Below are positions 1-10,127 of a stretch of DNA of 64,000 bases, piece after piece. Within the stretch, counting starts at the first letter, position 1, and the number at the start of each line of letters is the position of its first letter. Origin of the DNA: Lineus longissimus. Lineage: Eukaryota; Nemertea; Pilidiophora; Heteronemertea; Lineidae. Location: NCBI RefSeq assembly GCF_910592395.1, contig NC_088326.1, positions 3,353,001 to 3,417,000 on the forward strand, read 5' to 3'. The position numbers and the translations under genes were made by a program. Below the pieces are notes generated by a model. It did no database searches and was not told the DNA's origin. It worked only from the letters and a program-made list of their open reading frames with translations.

Positions 1-754
1 TATTTCAATTTTGTGTCGACATGATCGAGGTCACGTGACATAAAAACAACACAATCGCACACACCCGTCCAAAAAAGGCACTTTAAGAAAAACAAATACG
101 TTTTTCCAGCTTAAAACCACACTGACGACTAAGTTATATTGGTCTACTGCCCAAATCTGAAGTATCAAATTGAATCACAAACTAGAACTAGCTCTATTTA
201 GCTATAGTTGCGTGAAAAATTCCGGTGAGCGACGTACATTCTGTACCCTAGCGGCCAATAATTAAACTACTTTCAGCCGTCTGCTCCGGTCTCGTTAGGG
301 AGTTTTTCCCAAATGTACGCGATGATGACGTGCCCCATTAACAGGACGTAACATCTATTTTAAAATGCGTTTCGAAAGTGAATGCATGAGGACAACCCAT
401 TTGTGTCGTATATCACTAGAAACGCCCGATTCCCGTGAATAAGGTCAATCACAATGTATTACATTACCAAAACAAAAATGTGTCGGAATTAGGAACTATA
501 TGGATGGTCCCATCGCACCCCCCCTCCAGCAGTATGACACAGAAGGGCTAGTTGACTGTCCACCGGGGGGGTTTGGGGGGAGCTTCCCCCCAACGCACTG
601 GTAAAAACCTATGTCGACGGAGGGGGTTTCGGGGGTGTCCCCCCATTGTAACAGCTGTAGTTGTTAGAGCTTGCACTTAACATATGCTCGTAGGGGGGTT
701 CGGGGGAGCTCCCCCGACCTAAAGGGGGGCTCACTAAGTTCTTGACTTTACATA
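1..754. other. Non-coding upstream flank with dispersed repeats
   Basis: I see no gene here. Bases about 289-435 reappear at about 27689-27835 and 49980-50125, inside the pogo-like insertions of units B and C, so this is a dispersed repeat or the end of a preceding unit. Bases about 536-730 are a G-rich form of the window-wide GGGGG/CCCCC hairpin repeat. The first 288 bases match nothing else I could find in the window. Confidence 0.6.
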
Positions 755-1050
755 TTAGCGTACCTTTGCCCGAGAGCAAATTAAGCTAGTCCTCTCATTG
801 GGAGATTGCTCCCTGGTTCAACTTTTTTTAAACGGTGGCTGTTGTGGCGGTTGTTGCTGTGAAAATCCTGTCCGTCACAGCCGTGACTGCACCTACAATT
901 ACCAGCCGAGTTTGGAAAAATAGGGTTCCACCGGTAGCGTAGTGTACACAGTGTATAATACAGGGCTCTGGCATGGCCTACACTGTGTGCAACACTGTAT
1001 ACATCGACTGCGGATGTCGCCTTGAGTGAGAAATTGACACTATACAGATG
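755..1050. repeat. Unit-start segment upstream of X, copy A
   Basis: This segment matches 48762-49058 in unit C, and its second half matches about 26608-26767 in unit B. A reverse-strand ORF of about 100 codons runs through it in all three copies, but it carries no recognisable motif and is interrupted by indels between copies. I treat it as the non-coding 5' flank of X. At 1051-1052 lies the intact TA dinucleotide into which the pogo-like element is inserted in B and C. Confidence 0.7.
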
Positions 1051-1130
1051 TATATATAATTCATCTCTAATCGCTTTTATGGACGACATCATCTTTGACT
1101 GGAGTGATTACGTTGTGTATCAGGGTTTCA

Positions 1131-2204
1131 ATGCCTCCTCTCACGGTTTTCGTTAACCTTACACTATTCTTTCAATTTGAAAAGTATCGCGAACTCGTGT
1201 GGCGCCCTGAGCCGGCATCCAAGCGTTGCTTTGTGCCAATTTCGCTGAGGAAAAGGGACGAATGGAAATTTGACGCGAACTCCGTGTCCCTTATAGTTAT
1301 TTTGGCAGGTGTGACTCAACCAGAGGATACCTTGATCGTTTACGCTTTCCGAAACCAAACATTGCGAGCAGCCTACAACTCTACCGTCAACCAATATACA
1401 ACGTGCCCAACGGGTTCGTCATACTACATGGCACGTCACGAACGGCTAATGAATCTATACAACATGCATTTCACCTTTGGCTGCGCAGACGGCCTCATCA
1501 GATTGTTCAACATCTTTTTAGGACGGGTCACTTTTGATTTGACCATCCCGAAAAACGACAGATGTCGAAGACATAACTTGACTCGAATAGAGACACAGTT
1601 TTATGTGGAGAAAATTCTAGTAACGTGTCATCATAAGCGAGGAAAGGGACATTTTGATACTGTATATGACGTCGTCGAAGTAAACAAAACGATCAAATTA
1701 CTTGGAGGAATGGAAGTGCCTCTAAGAAACGATGTGACTTACTCTGATTTGGAATTAACGATAGTTGGCGATGCCGTAACCATTGTTGCCGGGGTAGGGG
1801 TGTTTGGAATTTGCTTTTTCCAAAGGTTGAATAACTACAAAGAGATACGGAAATCTGTTGACCCTTTTTCAATAGTTCCGCGATCTCTCTACAATGGTTA
1901 CAAACAAAAGTGGGGCCTAGATCTCAGTTTATTTGTCATTTTCTTCTTCAGAAGGATTCGAAATGATGCAGCGCTGTTCGGTACCAGAATAACTCCTGTA
2001 GTTCAGAACAGCCTCGTACCGAGAAAAAAGATGTCCGTTTTTCGTGAAATAAAAATGAAACTATTGTACGTGTATACAAAACGAACTCGAGCCGATGTGT
2101 TATTTTTCGTCCGGGGATGTCGATTGATGTTGGTGAAACCTACTAGAGGGCGTAATGAAGACACGGACGAGGTTTTATCAGTTTTATCATATTTACCTTT
2201 TTGA
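1131..2204 (+). CDS. Unknown protein X, copy A (357 aa)
   Basis: This is an uninterrupted ORF starting at the first in-frame ATG (1131; the frame is open upstream to about 1095). I do not recognise the family. The N-terminus (MPPLTVFVNLTLFF) is hydrophobic and could be a weak signal or anchor. The body is built of short hydrophobic strand-like runs ending in charged turns (DTLIVYAF near 67, DGLIRLFN near 120, KILVTCHH near 161, ICFFQR near 227). That suggests an all-beta, possibly propeller-like fold; this is inference only. Motifs shared in order with ORF Y (GR-x9-PK, FxR, PxxLYN) point to a common ancestor. Two near-identical copies lie at 28801 and 53609. Only this copy has a plausible ATG, because about 104 bp containing it is missing from the other two. 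It lies upstream of the tetraspanin exons on the same strand. It could also be an internal exon of a larger gene. Confidence 0.6.
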   Translation: MPPLTVFVNLTLFFQFEKYRELVWRPEPASKRCFVPISLRKRDEWKFDANSVSLIVILAGVTQPEDTLIVYAFRNQTLRAAYNSTVNQYTTCPTGSSYYMARHERLMNLYNMHFTFGCADGLIRLFNIFLGRVTFDLTIPKNDRCRRHNLTRIETQFYVEKILVTCHHKRGKGHFDTVYDVVEVNKTIKLLGGMEVPLRNDVTYSDLELTIVGDAVTIVAGVGVFGICFFQRLNNYKEIRKSVDPFSIVPRSLYNGYKQKWGLDLSLFVIFFFRRIRNDAALFGTRITPVVQNSLVPRKKMSVFREIKMKLLYVYTKRTRADVLFFVRGCRLMLVKPTRGRNEDTDEVLSVLSYLPF

Positions 2205-3604
2205 AATTGTGAGTTGCATTCCCGCGGGCAGTCCGTCAACCCCTGCATATGATGGGGGGACGTTTGAGTTCCGCCCGTCATGTGACTGATTTCGGAGCCT
2301 CATTAGCCTACCCAAGCAACTACATGCACATATAGATAGGACCCGGATTCGATTCCGGGTAGAAACTAAACCGGCGTGGCTTTCTATATAGGAACTTAAA
2401 TTCATGGCACTTCTTCACAGCACTGCGTATGAATACATGCATATTCGCGGGTATGTTGGCTGAAAACCAACCGACCAGAAGATCGCGCTCTTGAGCCCCA
2501 AAAAGATGCGGTCATAACATTTAAGAACTGACTGTAATGATAAAACTATCCGTGTGAGGTAGATCTCTCACCCCATCATGGTCGCGTCGAGAGTACGGAA
2601 CGCCGGGCCCGTCTCTTCAAAGGCGACCAATGAAGGGGAGAGGCTTATGTAACCGTTAAGGGTACATCCTCCTGAGGGTATCATCCATCGGATAATCCTG
2701 ACGTCTTGAACGTCCGGAGGAGAATCCCACGGTTACGGTTAGAAAGTGTCATTTAAAGATTATGTATTTGAGATGGTATCCGCGTACGGTGGCTTGGAAA
2801 GGCCATCATATATTCTGAATGTACGAATTAACTTCTTAATACTTGAGCGTTTGACCTATGACTTAAGCACTCAACTTATAACTACTACAAAAAAATTATA
2901 AGGCGAGCTTATATGTTTTTGCTACTATAATTTATTATGCTATACTTTAATATCTCGAGCGCTCAACTTGTATCTCCAGCACTCGACTTATCTCGAGCGC
3001 TCGCTCGACGTGCGTCGGAGTATGAACTCGCCTTTAGCGAACAATTGTACTTCACAAACATAGTTTCTAAGAGGCGGAGCTACAGAGGTTTAGGGGCAGG
3101 CCGAAGTTACCAAACATGTTTTTTTTCCATGATTTCGGCCAAAAAAATTCAAAGAGGGTCCTTTTGCCCCCCTCCAAAAAGTTGGGTAAGGGCCTGTATT
3201 ATCAATGTTCGTATACATTTCCTAATGTAATCGTTCTCAACACAATGGAAGTCTGTAACCTACATAAGTGACGGTCAGATGACATACATTTTTCACGCTA
3301 TATTTCTTTTAAAGCATGCAATCCCCAGGTGCCGCCATTAGCAACAATGGGACACGCATCCATGCACAGCTACAAGACTGTCTGATATGTGCATATAAAA
3401 GCCATCATACTGCAGCGCGCCAATGTGCCGTGCCACATATTCTATTGATGCATTCCATTTATTGATTCTAATTCATGGACCTTCTTTTAAATGAAACTAC
3501 TTTTGAGATGAATGTGGTGGCCTCCTGAAGCAAAATATTTTGAAATTATTATGACGTCATTTCTGTAAAACACTGATGAATTCTCTGTCTCCTCTTCGTT
3601 CCAG
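2205..3604. other. Non-coding interval between X and tetraspanin exons (copy A)
   Basis: No convincing exon was found, and specifically no tetraspanin TM1 or TM2 exon. A perfect hairpin near 2341-2360 (CCCGGA, TTCGA loop, TCCGGG) resembles a tRNA T-arm but has no box A partner. Copies of this interval occur in B (with an internal deletion of about 160 bp near 30332 and a 1.22-kb insertion at 30570) and in C (missing about 170 bp near 54751). Confidence 0.6.
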
Positions 3605-3679
3605 TATTCTGTCATTGTTGGAATCATCCTTTTGGTTGAAATCGTTGCCGTTATCCTTGCTGCTGTCTACTACGATCAG
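3605..3679 (+). CDS. Tetraspanin exon, TM3 (copy A)
   Basis: This 75-bp exon encodes exactly 25 residues. It is bounded by a TTCCAG acceptor and a CAG/GTAAGA donor, both phase 0. The residues are a hydrophobic helix with a buried glutamate (LLVEIVAVILAAVYYDQ), the hallmark of tetraspanin transmembrane segment 3. The protein is an integral plasma-membrane or endosomal organiser. Exons for TM1, the small loop and TM2 are not in the window and must lie upstream if the gene is functional. The encoded residues are identical at 32275-32349. Confidence 0.85.
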
Positions 3680-3893
3680 GTAAGAACAAATATAACGAAA
3701 AATATCGAAAAACTAACGAAAACTATCGTGAAATATCGAAAATCTAAAAAAATTAGAAATGAAAAAAATGAGACTCGAAACTTGTACTACAAATTGAGTT
3801 ACTTTTACAACAATGTTTAGCTGATGTTTCTCAAAGCAAAGACATTGATGCATTTAAGCAGTAACATGACATTCTGTGCAATCATGTCTTCAG

Positions 3894-4004
3894 ACGAAAA
3901 AAGAAATGGCCGCGTATCTAAATCTTACGATCATCGACAAATACTACGGCACTCCATTTACCTCTGAGCCGCTGTCTCTTGCCTGGGACTTTCTACATAT
4001 CACA
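3894..4004 (+). CDS. Tetraspanin large-loop exon 4a, alternative (copy A)
   Basis: This 111-bp exon (37 codons, phase 0 on both sides) has a TTCAG acceptor and an ACA/GTGAGT donor. It encodes the first part of the second extracellular loop (EC2), ending in SLAWDFLHIT just before the CCG-containing exon. It contains one N-glycosylation sequon (NLT). It is homologous to the next exon (4542-4652), which has the same length and phase and ends in SLAWDYAQIT. The two therefore look like mutually exclusive alternatives rather than consecutive exons. A transcript including both would stay in frame but duplicate this part of the loop. Confidence 0.85.
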
Positions 4005-4541
4005 GTGAGTCGAAACCAGTGTCGTGTCGGAACAGCATCGCAAAGAGCCTCGGTATCCCTCTAATAGAGAGGTTCAGATTTCGTCCTAAGGAAGTGGTTA
4101 GACGGCCTCAGCTGTATTTTCAATCCACAAATCCAAAGTGGTCTCTCAAGGCGACGCGACCGTGTATGCGGTCAGTCTCTTGACGTTGGCTTGATACCGA
4201 GGTCTCTTGTCTTGCGTTATGTTCAGACTGACGTGTGGTTAGTGGCAAGCTTGTAGTGCATAGGTTAGAGAGTGAGGCATGGCTGTATTCATACATGTAG
4301 ATGTATTCCAGTGCATTTTTCAGTTGCAGCTTCCAGAAAGAGGGCTTTGGATTGGTGGGGGATTGGACGTACGGAAGGAGATGCAAAGCTTCGCATTTTC
4401 TTAAATTTTAAGACCTGCCGGTCCGGCGAAAGCATTTACCGGATGAACCAGGATTGGACGCTTACGATTGGACGAAAAGCAGTTTCCCCTGTGCTTGTGC
4501 TTTTGCTTTTGCTTCTAGTTTGCTTGCTTGCTTGTTTTCAG

Positions 4542-4652
4542 GCTGTTTCGCTTGCCAAGACCTTCTTGCTCTCCACCATCTACACAGAATACGACGGAAC
4601 CGCCAACTCCGCGAACGCAGTATCTTTGGCCTGGGACTACGCTCAAATCACA
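4542..4652 (+). CDS. Tetraspanin large-loop exon 4b, alternative (copy A)
   Basis: This is also 111 bp, 37 codons and phase 0/0. It follows a long pyrimidine-rich tract (repeated TGCT/CTTG units ending TTTTCAG) and has an ACA/GTAAGT donor. By eye about 13 of 37 residues match exon 4a, including Y-x-GT and SLAWD. It lacks the NLT sequon of 4a, so choosing 4a or 4b would change both surface sequence and glycosylation of the EC2 loop. The pyrimidine tract differs slightly in length and sequence from the copy at 33212, which could affect exon choice. Confidence 0.85.
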
Positions 4653-4873
4653 GTAAGTGAACTTTGATAAAGGGACTCCAACGAACTGGGACAATTTGTA
4701 GTTCGATCACCATGCCTATAGGTACCGCCAGCATCTATATTATTCCAATGTAGCTCCATTTTAACGAAGTATCACTATATGTTAAGTTAACCTGTATTTT
4801 ATGTTACCAAATAATCAGTTGATTTCAAATATCGCCACGTTTTCATTTTCCTTCGCCCACTCTCCCTCTCTAG

Positions 4874-5068
4874 TTCTCCTGCTGCGGTCTTGACAACTAC
4901 ACCGATTTTGCCTCTGCCACCAACTGGAACAAAACTTCTGCAGCCGGCTCCATGGTTATACCGCCATCTTGTTGTAAAGTCCAGGACGCGAGCACCTTCC
5001 CAACCTTTACGTTGACCGACACTAACTGTCCATACAGTCCTTCCACGACCAACTCAAACTACCAGACT
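4874..5068 (+). CDS. Tetraspanin EC2 core exon with CCG motif (copy A)
   Basis: This 195-bp exon (65 codons, phase 0/0) is bounded by CTCTCTAG and ACT/GTAAGT. It begins FSCCGLDNYTDF, containing the invariant tetraspanin CCG, and includes the PPSCC motif and a later NCPY cysteine. That gives five loop cysteines, and the sixth comes from the first residues of either terminal exon (TCY or SCM). Two N-glycosylation sequons (NYT, NKT) are present. This exon is constant to all predicted isoforms. Confidence 0.95.
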
Positions 5069-5332
5069 GTAAGTATATGTTTAAGTGGTCTTTCCATTAA
5101 CCATTTTCCTCAAGCAAGAATTTGAGACTTCCGATCTCGGAAAGCCTAATTTTTGAGGATTTCGAATCTTCGCCTTGATCGGAAGAAGCGTCCTGTAGGG
5201 ACTGAGAAAGTGCAACACTGAAGATCAGCTTTATAGTAAGGCTAAGATAAAAATAATTTCATAAATTGGTTTGGGAATCTTTCGTTTTGGTGTCTGGTGC
5301 TTCTCTCAATCATAACGAATTCATTTTTTCAG

Positions 5333-5485
5333 ACTTGCTACGCTTCGCTGATGAGCTACGTCCAGACTTACTCCATCGCAATAATAGCTGTAACATCATC
5401 CGTGGCCGTCCTGCAACTAATCGTCATCATAGCTGCATGTTGCCTCTGTCGGGCCATTGGAGGGGACTCAGATACACGCGCCTAA
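5333..5485 (+). CDS. Tetraspanin terminal exon 7a, TM4 and tail (copy A)
   Basis: The exon has a TTTTTTCAG acceptor, 50 codons and TAA. It begins TCYASLMSY, supplying the last EC2 cysteine, then encodes TM4 (IAIIAV to LIVIIAA) and a cytoplasmic tail with juxtamembrane cysteines (CCLCR) that are typical palmitoylation sites in this family. The tail ends GGDSDTRA. A second, homologous terminal exon at 13015-13161 has the same phase, implying alternative last exons. Confidence 0.9.
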   Translation, partial: TCYASLMSYVQTYSIAIIAVTSSVAVLQLIVIIAACCLCRAIGGDSDTRA

Positions 5486-5820
5486 TTCTAACAGAGAAGC
5501 TTCCGCATCTAACAGTGAACTCATAACTGCATTCACCAATTTCCGAAATCAAAATCACCCGTCAGGAACTAACCCCAGATACTGCCTTCTGATTGGCTCG
5601 TTTCTAATGAGCGCGCCGCGGTCGCAGAACTCGGCACTTTTGATTGGACAATATACCACCGGAACTGCCCAAAATTCTGATTTCGGAAATCCCTGAATGG
5701 ACTCCTAAAAGCATGTGTATTCTAAATCTCAACACTGTCCAAAGTGATGAGAAAAAAAACGATCCGGATTTCATCGGAAAATTGCCGTTATTTTGAATTT
5801 TCTCAGAAATCAAAAAATAC
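5486..5820. other. 3' flank of exon 7a, partly unique to unit A
   Basis: Homology to unit B runs to about 5602 and resumes at about 12685, so everything between (including the DIRS element) is missing from B. Within 5541-5695 two AAATCAGAA/TTTCCGAAATCA-like stretches are inverted with respect to each other, an imperfect foldback of about 130 bp. There is no coding potential. Confidence 0.5.
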
Positions 5821-6134
5821 TTTATGCAGTCTCCCAATAACTAACTAAACTCCGAAATATATTATTAATTGGCCAAATTTATTTTGACTGATTTTACTTG
5901 CATCGTACCAATAGAAGGGGCGTGCCCCCAAAATGTAGCGGCCACAACAAACGCATCAGCAAGCTAAATCACGTGACGAGTAAATGTCCGGATGACGTAA
6001 CATCATGAGGACAGGATGTGACACATTCACATACCACGTGCTCTTAACAGAGCCAATCACGTGACATGACTCAACTCGCTGACGCGCGAAGTGTAATCCG
6101 CTAAATGTTACATAACTGCAAGGGGTCAACCACC
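5821..6134 (-). repeat. DIRS split repeat B2 (314 bp)
   Basis: This is a direct repeat of 6445-6758 at a constant offset of 624 bp, with no mismatch seen by eye. It is the outer right copy in the minus-strand reading of the element. Confidence 0.9.
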
Positions 6135-6195
6135 GCTCATAAAAAATAAGCATCTGAGACACTATACAAAATGGAGGAGGAGTGGAGGAGGTGGA

Positions 6196-6449
6196 AAACG
6201 AAATAATTAAACAACTTGTTCGTCTCACTGCAACCTGGCAAGTAATAAAGCTCTTGCCCCTTGAAACTAGCTAGCCCCTTGAAACCAGCTTGGGACCCTA
6301 GCTAGAATCTGATTGGTCAGCCATATTCCTGGACACTCCCAGACCTGGCTGATTAGCATGTGGTGAGGGCTGAACAAGTTGGTTAGGTTATCCCACATAA
6401 AATCCATTATGTCAGTCTATTGTTTATAGTTTACATAATGAGCATTTAT
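6196..6449 (-). repeat. DIRS split repeat A2 (254 bp)
   Basis: This is a direct repeat of 12401-12654 at a constant offset of 6205 bp. It overlaps B1 by five bases (TTTAT, 6445-6449). It includes a copy of the first codons of the SGNH ORF (MRRTSCLIISF), as expected if A2 was templated from A1. Confidence 0.9.
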
Positions 6450-6758
6450 GCAGTCTCCCAATAACTAACTAAACTCCGAAATATATTATTAATTGGCCAA
6501 ATTTATTTTGACTGATTTTACTTGCATCGTACCAATAGAAGGGGCGTGCCCCCAAAATGTAGCGGCCACAACAAACGCATCAGCAAGCTAAATCACGTGA
6601 CGAGTAAATGTCCGGATGACGTAACATCATGAGGACAGGATGTGACACATTCACATACCACGTGCTCTTAACAGAGCCAATCACGTGACATGACTCAACT
6701 CGCTGACGCGCGAAGTGTAATCCGCTAAATGTTACATAACTGCAAGGGGTCAACCACC
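6445..6758 (-). repeat. DIRS split repeat B1 (314 bp)
   Basis: This is the inner copy of B2, adjacent to A2. Together B1-A2 form the joined internal complementary region used in the DIRS replication model. Confidence 0.9.
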
Positions 6759-7503
6759 CAAGTGGCAAAGCCACACCCCACCGCAGTACCAGAAATATTT
6801 TACTTTCATTTTTAGATGATTTTTTTTTTGTTGAAAATAGTTAGCAGATGCAAGAAAATACCGTCAAAACGAATATAGAAAACTGTGGCCTTTAAGGAAA
6901 CGCAAGAGTAAAGCAAATGTAAGAAGTAACAATTTAAATCAATTAAACCCACAGCTTATAGAGCCGAATTGAAATACTTGGCACTGTTTGTGTTGCTAGC
7001 CAAAATTGCTGGAGGCACCCAGGCATCTCTAAAAAGAAAAGCTAATGAGTAAGGGAGGCTAGAGCTTATCCCTAATCGTTTGATTACGTGTTAGCGATTG
7101 TAGACTACCAGGAGCCCAAGCAGGAAGCTTACTTCCGTTAGTGGAAATGAAGGGCAGCATAAATAAATAGGCTAAGCCGTGAGGTGCCTTAACTCTGTGA
7201 AAGTACTTTAAAAACCCAGATTAACGTAGTTAAGAGATTAAGGGTAACCTGCTGGAAGGCCCTAATTGGACCACAAACAGGATGCAATTATACACAGGAT
7301 GTAGTTATACACAATTTGAGAATTGTAAGCTGCAGCCTAAGACTGACAACTTAAGATTAAGATTAGCCTATACTTTACATGTACTTGACAATTACCTCAA
7401 GTTGACCCTTAATTATATATACAATTGAAAGCTATAAGCTGCAGCCTAAGACTGACAACCCAAGAACCACAAATCTGACCACGAAAAATGGTATGCTTAG
7501 TGC
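6759..7503. other. 3' untranslated part of the DIRS element
   Basis: This interval lies between the recombinase stop and repeat B1. Short imperfect direct repeats occur, for example GCTGCAGCCTAAGACTGACA at about 7330 and 7438. No ORF was found. Confidence 0.6.
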
Positions 7504-8445
7504 CTAATTAATGCGTATGTATCTACGGAAGGCGTCTGAGGACCAACGCCCAAGCAGTCGGATTTGTGCATCGGATTTACCTTGCATGGCGGCATCACTG
7601 GCCGCCCCGATTCTAAAAGAATGTCCCTTGAAACGACTTGAGTCAAGCCCACAGAAATTAAGCATTGTTTTAAGAATCAGATCAAATTCCCTTCTGATTA
7701 CCGGGCGGCCTGACTCTGATAAAAATAGAGGGCCTGCAATTGGCCCTCTTACTGCCATGAAACGAGTTAAAGTTGAGACCGGACATGGGGGCAAAGATGC
7801 CTGAATGTGGATACATTGAGGCCCCTGGGCCTTACTGGACTTAAAGCGCAAGATTGAAATTAAAACTTCGCTGTTGGTGGTCGAAACATCACTAAATTGT
7901 AAGCATGACGCAGTTGCTTGTGCGGACTTAGGCACCAACTCGCCAATGCGTAAAAATGCGTGAAAAGCTGTCGAAAACATGGCGGCTACAAGCCGTTGTT
8001 GGTACTGCACAGAATAAACCCTTGGAATCGAAGCCAGGAGCGTAGCTAAGATGCTTTTCGTGATAGGGAGACGAAGGTCAGCCCTAGCTTGCAGGTTTTG
8101 AGCAGCGCCCAATAGCTTTCTAACTATGAAAGAAGCAGATGGGTCAGGGTATCCCCCCCATTTCATGAAAAAACAGACTGCTGATAAATAACTGGCTATG
8201 GTCGCAGGGGCGTATTTCTGTGAAAAAAGGTATGCCACAAAAAGTGAACAGTTGGTGACAGAAAGAGGAGCCAAAGGTTGGCCGGGCAGTGACCGATGAC
8301 AAAACTGTACATAAATTGACCAGGCTCGACAATAACCTTGCCTGGAAGATTCGGACAAAACTGCCCCTAACAATGTATTCAATGAATCGGTAACCTCTCG
8401 GGCAACATATCTTGTGGAATCTCCGTTGGGGAGGAGTCTAGCCAA
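7504..8445 (-). CDS. DIRS tyrosine recombinase (313 aa)
   Basis: This enzyme integrates the element by DIRS-type site-specific recombination. The catalytic set is visible: R166 in FLRIGEL, H275-x-x-R278 in GHSFRIGAASD, W301 in LLGRW, and nucleophile Y309 in RRYIR. The N-terminal half (residues about 15-110) resembles a SAM-like DNA-binding core domain (SSRQGYCRAWSIYVQFC). The ORF is uninterrupted. The start overlaps the end of the RNase H remnant in another frame, as is usual in DIRS elements. The ORF stops three residues after RRYIR, so the C-terminus is short. Confidence 0.9.
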   Translation of the reverse strand: MARLLPNGDSTRYVAREVTDSLNTLLGAVLSESSRQGYCRAWSIYVQFCHRSLPGQPLAPLSVTNCSLFVAYLFSQKYAPATIASYLSAVCFFMKWGGYPDPSASFIVRKLLGAAQNLQARADLRLPITKSILATLLASIPRVYSVQYQQRLVAAMFSTAFHAFLRIGELVPKSAQATASCLQFSDVSTTNSEVLISILRFKSSKAQGPQCIHIQASLPPCPVSTLTRFMAVRGPIAGPLFLSESGRPVIRREFDLILKTMLNFCGLDSSRFKGHSFRIGAASDAAMQGKSDAQIRLLGRWSSDAFRRYIRIN

Positions 8446-8795
8446 GGGGCCAACCGACGAGCTTTGTCCACCTGAAATCGGGAAATCAGATCAGGTAAAT
8501 CATTGAATTTCCCTGGAATATGCCTTGCCTGAAACCTTATGTTGAGCTCTAAGCATCTTAACACCAATTTACGCATGAGGATACTATATGTTTATGTTGC
8601 TTTGCCGACTTTAAATTTTCACAAATGAGGGATTCCATGTTACCAGCATAGTGTAAGCGAGACCCGACAGAAAAACCCTACTTCAAATAATGTAATTTCA
8701 CCGGGTCATAACCGGAGAGGTAGGCACACAAGGTGTTAACTTTGACCGGGGATGGGAGAACGGAATGAGAAGCACTAATATTTAGGGTTGGATCA
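8379..8795 (-). pseudogene. Reverse transcriptase/RNase H remnant of the DIRS element
   Basis: On the minus strand, the end of the Gag region runs into a second frame whose product (about 8795-8678; VNTLCAYLSGYDPVKLHYL) resembles the start of a DIRS polymerase ORF. A stop codon follows. At about 8577 the sequence jumps directly to the tail of RNase H (RHIPGKFNDLPDLISR, 8576-8379). The whole RT core (about 1.5 kb in complete relatives) is missing. The RNase H tail then overlaps the recombinase ORF. Confidence 0.75.
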
Positions 8796-10015
8796 TTAAT
8801 GTTCTTTGGTCGTGGTATCACCTTGCTTTGAAGAGCCTTTTTGGGTGTAACACTTGGAGGTAGGGTGTTTACCCTTGCACTTAGCGCAAGTGTGCTGGAA
8901 TTTGCACTTGGCGCCTCTGTTGCATTTGCCTGTATTTTGGTAGACAAAGCAGGTGCCTTTGGGTAAGCCGTTGGAGGCTTTGTTAGCACGAAAGGGCTGA
9001 TTCTTACCGCCGGAAATGGTTTTGTCACTGGCGGAAAGATCAGAACTCCCTCTTGTATGGGCCTTCATGTACAAGGTGTGTACCACTTCCAACCAGTCAA
9101 GAGGTTCCTCTTGACGCCACTTGCGAAAATTCTCGTCATAGTAGCGCCAATCCCCTCCCTCGTGCGCAATCTCTTTCACTAATGCCGAGTACCGTACCAA
9201 TTTATATACATCGTTTGGGAATTTCATCCCATAGACCGATGCGAAAACATCAAAGCACGACAACCACTGTATAAGTGACAAAGGCTTGTCTTTAGTTACT
9301 TTACCAAATGACAAGGAGATGGGCACCCCATCCTCATCTGTTGATATGACAGTTGGCTTGGGTTTGTCCTTATAGGTTTTCAAGAACTTGTGGAAATCCA
9401 CATATTTCCCGGCCCAAACTTTCTCTCTGATCCTGTCGTAGACACCGTAATATAACGGACGGGCCACCGAGAGAAGAGAACCATTTATGTCTCTACCAGT
9501 GAACGACGGTTCGCCTATATCTCCCTCACCGTTAGTATTGGCGCTGCTTGTCTGGCGTTGGTTTGACAATTCCAACTGAGCTGCAGATCCTGCTGCCGAC
9601 GACGGACCCTGATTCGACTGAAGCTGACTGTTCTGCATGACTCCTTGCGTGGTAGCCGATACCGCCCCCGAAGACGGACCATACTGTAACTGCGGCTGAG
9701 TACTATTGAGCGGTAATCCAGTAGCACCGAGAGACGCATTGCTGGTGGTAACATTGTTAGTCCTGGCCATCATGTCCATCATGGTGGACATAAACGTCCT
9801 CATTTCAGTAAACATAGCACTAACGTCTGTTCCGCTCGGTCCCGAATTCGTTTGGTCGTTGCGCCTCTTAGTGATTTTTTTTTCTTCTGCCTCTTGGGAC
9901 CTGTTGGATTTTGGGCTGCCACTTCGGGTGCTGGCACCGGCACCAATGGAGTATCTTCCTCATCCGCTTGGCGACGTCGCTTGCTCTGTCTCGTCTTCTG
10001 TGTATTGGACGCCAT
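8796..10015 (-). pseudogene. DIRS Gag-like protein with CCCH/CCHC-type zinc motif, frameshifted
   Basis: The N-terminal part (ATG at 10015) is basic, with clusters KRRRQ and KRQKKKK. The frame is lost at a run of nine A/T bases near 9877-9885 and continues in another frame to 8796. The C-terminal part carries a zinc-binding cluster (CNRGAKCKFQHTC followed by CAKCKGKHPTSKC), as in DIRS/Ngaro Gag proteins that coat the RNA. It lies upstream of the RT remnant in the element's orientation. The homopolymer frameshift could be a real mutation or a sequencing error. Confidence 0.8.
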
Positions 10016-10127
10016 GGTCTAGAAAAGAACAGCGTGATTGTTAATGTATATGAGCTTTAAGAAAACAGCATCACCACAAATTGTGCAAGTGAGGAGAGAT
10101 AACTCTCAGCACACTACCGCCTCATGC

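Noticed and set aside
781-1092. Reverse-strand 103-codon ORF, recurring upstream of each X copy
   Set aside because: It recurs because the segment is duplicated. Reading and length change with indels between copies, and there is no motif.
1085-1188. Loss of the 104-bp X segment as a spliced-out intron (retrocopy origin for B and C)
   Set aside because: The segment lacks GT...AG ends in either possible alignment and the flanking non-coding DNA is also duplicated, so B and C are genomic duplicates, not retrocopies.
2330-2365. Possible tRNA T-arm or tRNA gene
   Set aside because: Only a hairpin with TTCGATT loop; no box A, anticodon arm or acceptor stem upstream.
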